A stretch of 7,926 nucleotides of DNA from Myxococcales bacterium. GTDB taxonomy: Bacteria; Myxococcota; Polyangia; Polyangiales; Polyangiaceae. Location: the NCBI GenBank assembly GCA_020430865.1, contig JAGQIY010001385.1, forward strand, positions 1 to 7,926, read 5' to 3'. Position 1 is the stretch's first letter. Each line of letters opens with the position of its first letter. The translations under genes and the position numbers were made by a program. The notes below the pieces were generated by a model. The model did not search any database. It had not been told where the DNA came from and was given only the letters and a program-made list of their open reading frames with translations. Positions 6,099-7,926 of the stretch are shown here, one piece after another.

Positions 6099-6314
6099 TC
6101 ACTCGGCCGCGGCGTCGTCGCCAGCCGCGTCGTCAGCCGCGGGGGCCTCGGGGGCCTCGGGAGCCTCGGGGGCCTCGGGGGCCTCGGGAGCCTCGGCCGC
6201 GGGGGCCTCGGGAGCTTCGGGAGCCTCGGGAGCCTCAGCCTCGGGCATACCGCCGCCACCACAAGCAACAGCCATCAGACCAACGATCGGGATAAGAGCG
6301 AGTTTACGAATCAT
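6099..6314 (-). CDS. Small lipoprotein with Pro-Glu-Ala repeat tail
   Basis: The product is 71 residues. The signal is MIRKLALIPIVGLMAVAC, with basic RK, a hydrophobic core and a lipobox-like AVAC, so C18 is the probable lipidated residue. The mature 54 residues are CGGGGMPEAE, then two runs of APE/PEA triplets split by PAAEAP, then an acidic Ala/Asp/Glu end (DDAAGDDAAAE). The tail has no fold signature and should be extended and acidic, like a spacer or tether in the envelope. The start is well supported: AGGAGG lies 8 bases before the ATG at 6314. An upstream in-frame ATG at 6407 would spoil the signal peptide. The gene stands alone, between a leader with two hairpins and a strong terminator. 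Its repeats are also simple at the DNA level. Function unknown. Confidence 0.8.
   Translation of the reverse strand: MIRKLALIPIVGLMAVACGGGGMPEAEAPEAPEAPEAPAAEAPEAPEAPEAPEAPEAPAADDAAGDDAAAE
6141..6246. repeat. 9-bp coding minisatellite
   Basis: On the plus strand the unit is GCCTCGGGG or GCCTCGGGA, repeated about six times to 6195. It is broken by CCGC and resumes at 6201 for about five more units with more variation (GCTTCGGGA, GCCTCAGCC). It encodes the Pro-Glu-Ala tail of the minus-strand lipoprotein. Since 9 bases is three codons, slippage would change length but keep frame. Confidence 0.85.
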
Positions 6315-6331
6315 TTGGGGATCCTCCTGTG

Positions 6332-6361
6332 CGAAGCCCCACGAGTAGTGCGTGAGCTTCG
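6332..6361 (-). promoter_or_regulatory. 5' leader hairpin before the small lipoprotein
   Basis: On the minus strand CGAAGC pairs with GCTTCG and the inner CACG pairs with CGTG around a 7-base loop, with a small internal loop. It ends 5 bases before the AGGAGG Shine-Dalgarno of the 6314 start. It could affect mRNA stability or ribosome access; function is inferred only from position. Confidence 0.4.
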
Positions 6362-6405
6362 TGTTTCGGAAGGGGAGATGCCCCAGCCCTGGCAACCGGC
6401 TCAAC

Positions 6406-6447
6406 AAAAAAGCGTCCCGAGTGCGGATTCGTGTCCCTCGGTGACGC
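6406..6447 (-). terminator. Second terminator-like hairpin, upstream of the small lipoprotein
   Basis: On the minus strand GCGTCACCGAG (6447-6437) pairs with CTCGGGACGC (6421-6412), 10 pairs with a single bulged A. The loop is 15 bases, and six T residues follow at once (6411-6406). This is intrinsic-terminator form, but no minus-strand gene is seen just upstream. It may be an attenuator in the lipoprotein leader or the end of a small RNA that begins somewhere in 6448-6660. Confidence 0.55.
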
Positions 6448-6483
6448 TAAGTCGCTGCAATCATGAAGGATAATGAAGTCGCG

Positions 6484-6508
6484 GGAACATCGACCCGCGC
6501 GGGCCGTT
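6484..6508 (+). promoter_or_regulatory. Possible ECF-type promoter before the sigma factor gene
   Basis: GGAAC at 6484-6488, 16 bases, then CGTT at 6505-6508 resembles promoters read by many ECF sigma factors and could mean autoregulation. The start codon is 154 bases downstream. In GC-rich DNA such a short match may arise by chance. I see nothing else I can support in the 6448-6661 gap. Confidence 0.25.
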
Positions 6509-6661
6509 CGGTTGAGGTGCAGCGCGCCGGCGGCAACGTCGACCTGAGTCGACCCCCCGGCCCTCCTCGTCCCTCGGCGGCATCCTCGACCCGGGTGCTC
6601 TTGCGGCTTCACCGCCGAGCGCTTCGCTTGAGCCGAAATGGTGGCAAGCTGCGTCTGAAGC

Positions 6662-7471
6662 ATGTCGATGGGTTCCAGCTCTTCAGCAGCCGAGCGCCGG
6701 CTGCGCCTCGTCCGAGGCGGAGTGAGCCCGGAGTCCATCGAAGACTCACTCCCCCCCCGCTCCGAGGCCCATGTCGTGGCCACTGGAGCTCATGCTTCGG
6801 CTCCCGAGCCGAGCGTCTCTGAAGCCGAAGCCGAACGGCCACCGGTACCCGCCGAAACCCCTCTGCCCGCCGACGCAGCGCAGGTCGAGGTCGAATTTCC
6901 TGTCCGTGCGGAAACGCACCAGGCAGAGGACGCGGAGCTGGTGCTCAAGGTGCAGGCAGGAGATCGCCAGGCCTTCGAGCTGCTCTACCGGCGCCATGCC
7001 GGCTTCGCCATGAACCTCGCAGTCCGCATCCAAGGCAGCGCCAGCGACGTCGAGGACGTCGTTCACGACGCCTTCATCAAGGCTCACCAGCGCGTGGGTG
7101 ACCTGCGCGACGCCGCCGCCTTTCGCTCCTGGCTAGGCGCCATCGTCGTGCGCCTGGTGCGCAGCCGCCTGCGCCGTCGTCGCTTGATGGCCAGCCTCGG
7201 ACTCACCCATGCCGGTGACGCCGTGGATCTGGACGCTGTGGCGTCTGGTGGCGCCAGCCCCGAAGCGCGGGCGCAGCTCGCTCAGGTGTATGCGCTGCTT
7301 CAGACCATGCCGACGGAGGATCGCATCGCCTGGACGCTGCGCTACGTCGAGCGTCATCGCCTGGAGGCGGTCGCGCAGCTGACTGACTGCAGTCTGGCCA
7401 CGGCCAAGCGTCGCATCGCCCGCGCCCAGCGCTTCTTCGAGCAGCACTTCGTCTCGGGAGGGAGCGTCTGA
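6662..7471 (+). CDS. ECF-type RNA polymerase sigma-70 factor with long N-terminal extension
   Basis: The product is 269 residues. Residues 1 to about 89 are a disordered Glu/Pro/Ala-rich extension not usual for the family, whose members are typically near 170-200 residues. Region sigma2 is about 90-180. It starts DAELVLKVQAGDRQAFELLYRRH, a typical ECF opening, and includes the core-binding stretch DVEDVVHDAFIKAHQRV and AFRSWLGAIVVRLVRSRLRRRR. A linker follows, then sigma4 at about 198-262 with LLQTMPTEDRIAWTLRYVE and the DNA-binding helix-turn-helix VAQLTDCSLATAKRRIARAQ. An in-frame TGA at 6656-6658 makes ATG 6662 the first start. ATG 6668 is better spaced from a weak GAAG and is an alternative. 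The stop overlaps the next start as TGATG, the usual arrangement of a sigma factor with its anti-sigma partner. Confidence 0.9.
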   Translation: MSMGSSSSAAERRLRLVRGGVSPESIEDSLPPRSEAHVVATGAHASAPEPSVSEAEAERPPVPAETPLPADAAQVEVEFPVRAETHQAEDAELVLKVQAGDRQAFELLYRRHAGFAMNLAVRIQGSASDVEDVVHDAFIKAHQRVGDLRDAAAFRSWLGAIVVRLVRSRLRRRRLMASLGLTHAGDAVDLDAVASGGASPEARAQLAQVYALLQTMPTEDRIAWTLRYVERHRLEAVAQLTDCSLATAKRRIARAQRFFEQHFVSGGSV

Positions 7472-7926
7472 TGGCCAAGCGTCGCACGCTGCCGCCCGAG
7501 GTGCCGGTGGACGCTCTGCGGGATCACGCCAAGGACGACGAGGCGCTCGACCGCATTTGGCAGCGGCTGGACGAAGAGCTGCCTCAGCTGCCCGTGATTC
7601 CCGCCCGTCGCCGCAGCAGCTCGGCGATCTGGGTCGCCGCGGCTGCGGTGCTGTTGTTCGGCTCTGGTGTGCTGGTGGGCAACCGCCTGCAGCCGACGGC
7701 AGAAGCCACGCCCGTGCCTCGAGCCGAGCCGGCGCCGACCGACCGTGCGGCGGGTGAAGAGACCCCAGACGTCGTCCCTGCGATCTCTGCCGAGCCGCCC
7801 AGCGATACTCCGCCGCAGCCCGAGCATCGCCTCGCTCCGTCGCCTCGACCACCGCGGACGGAGACGTCCGCTTCCAGCGAGGTGACCGAGGCCCCCGTTG
7901 CCTCCCGGCCTGCGGGACCGCCGGAG
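7471..7926 (+). CDS. Probable membrane anti-sigma factor (5' part only)
   Basis: Starting at ATG 7471, 152 codons are open to the right edge with no stop. The ATG shares a base with the sigma factor stop, and GGGAGGGAG (7456-7464) lies 6 bases upstream, so translation is probably coupled. Residues 1-48 form a charged cytoplasmic part with a helix DDEALDRIWQRLDEEL and a basic RRR at 46-48. One membrane helix follows (about 51-70, AIWVAAAAVLLFGSGVLVG). Then comes a Pro/Glu/Ala/Thr-rich periplasmic stretch. The shape (short N-terminal in, one helix, long periplasmic part) fits an anti-sigma or FecR-like regulator of the upstream ECF factor. The domain that would settle this is outside the window. 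No zinc-binding HxxxCxxC anti-sigma motif is present in the visible N-terminus. Confidence 0.75.
   Translation, partial: MAKRRTLPPEVPVDALRDHAKDDEALDRIWQRLDEELPQLPVIPARRRSSSAIWVAAAAVLLFGSGVLVGNRLQPTAEATPVPRAEPAPTDRAAGEETPDVVPAISAEPPSDTPPQPEHRLAPSPRPPRTETSASSEVTEAPVASRPAGPPE

Noticed and set aside
6141..6246. CRISPR-like array
   Set aside because: The units are 9 bases with no spacers and encode a Pro-Glu-Ala tail; it is a coding minisatellite.
6304..6783. 159-residue minus-strand frame across the gap before the sigma factor gene
   Set aside because: It runs through a terminator hairpin and the lipoprotein leader, overlaps the sigma factor start, and has no recognisable domain or ribosome site.
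7133..7852. 239-residue minus-strand frame
   Set aside because: Antisense shadow of the sigma/anti-sigma pair; Arg/Ala-rich without domain features.

Overview
The window is GC-rich, densely coding chromosomal DNA. It looks like a myxobacterium (Myxococcota, probably the Polyangiales side). The grounds are the codon use, long Pro/Ala/Glu-rich linkers, an FHA protein with a domain I recall from deltaproteobacteria and myxobacteria, secreted Cys-rich CGDGxC repeats, and an ECF sigma factor paired with a membrane protein. This placement is inference from sequence style, not from a marker gene. I see no rRNA, tRNA, CRISPR array, insertion sequence or phage gene.

Layout from left to right. At 1-458 (+) is the 3' part of a gene for a secreted-type Cys-rich repeat protein. 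At 538-1881 (+) is a cytoplasmic protein with a TPR-like start, a conserved 'FNNN...QTEDSG' domain and two degenerate FHA domains. At 1923-2345 (+) is a two-helix DUF3592 membrane protein. It converges, with only 2 bases between stop codons, on a two-gene minus-strand operon. That operon is transcribed 4776->3325 and then 3316->2348, and its products are paralogous envelope proteins with a signal peptide, two conserved cysteines and a probable beta-barrel C-terminus. A 227-base divergent intergenic region with an inverted repeat (4806-4849) separates it from an extensin-like, M15-fold peptidase lipoprotein at 5010-5972 (+). That gene converges on a small lipoprotein with a PEA-repeat tail (6314->6099, -), which has a clear intrinsic terminator at 6013-6049 and a second terminator-like hairpin upstream of it (6406-6447). 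At 6662-7471 (+) is an ECF sigma factor with a long N-terminal extension. Its stop overlaps the start of a single-pass membrane protein, a likely anti-sigma factor, that runs off the right edge.

The common theme is the cell envelope: secreted Cys-rich protein, outer-membrane-type proteins, peptidoglycan-type peptidase, small lipoprotein and a sigma/anti-sigma pair that could sense envelope state. Nothing in the sequence proves that these genes form one system. The most distinctive item is the paralogous pair of Cys2/beta-barrel proteins (2348-4776), in which one copy carries an insertion of about 108 disordered, acidic, proline-rich residues between the two conserved cysteines.
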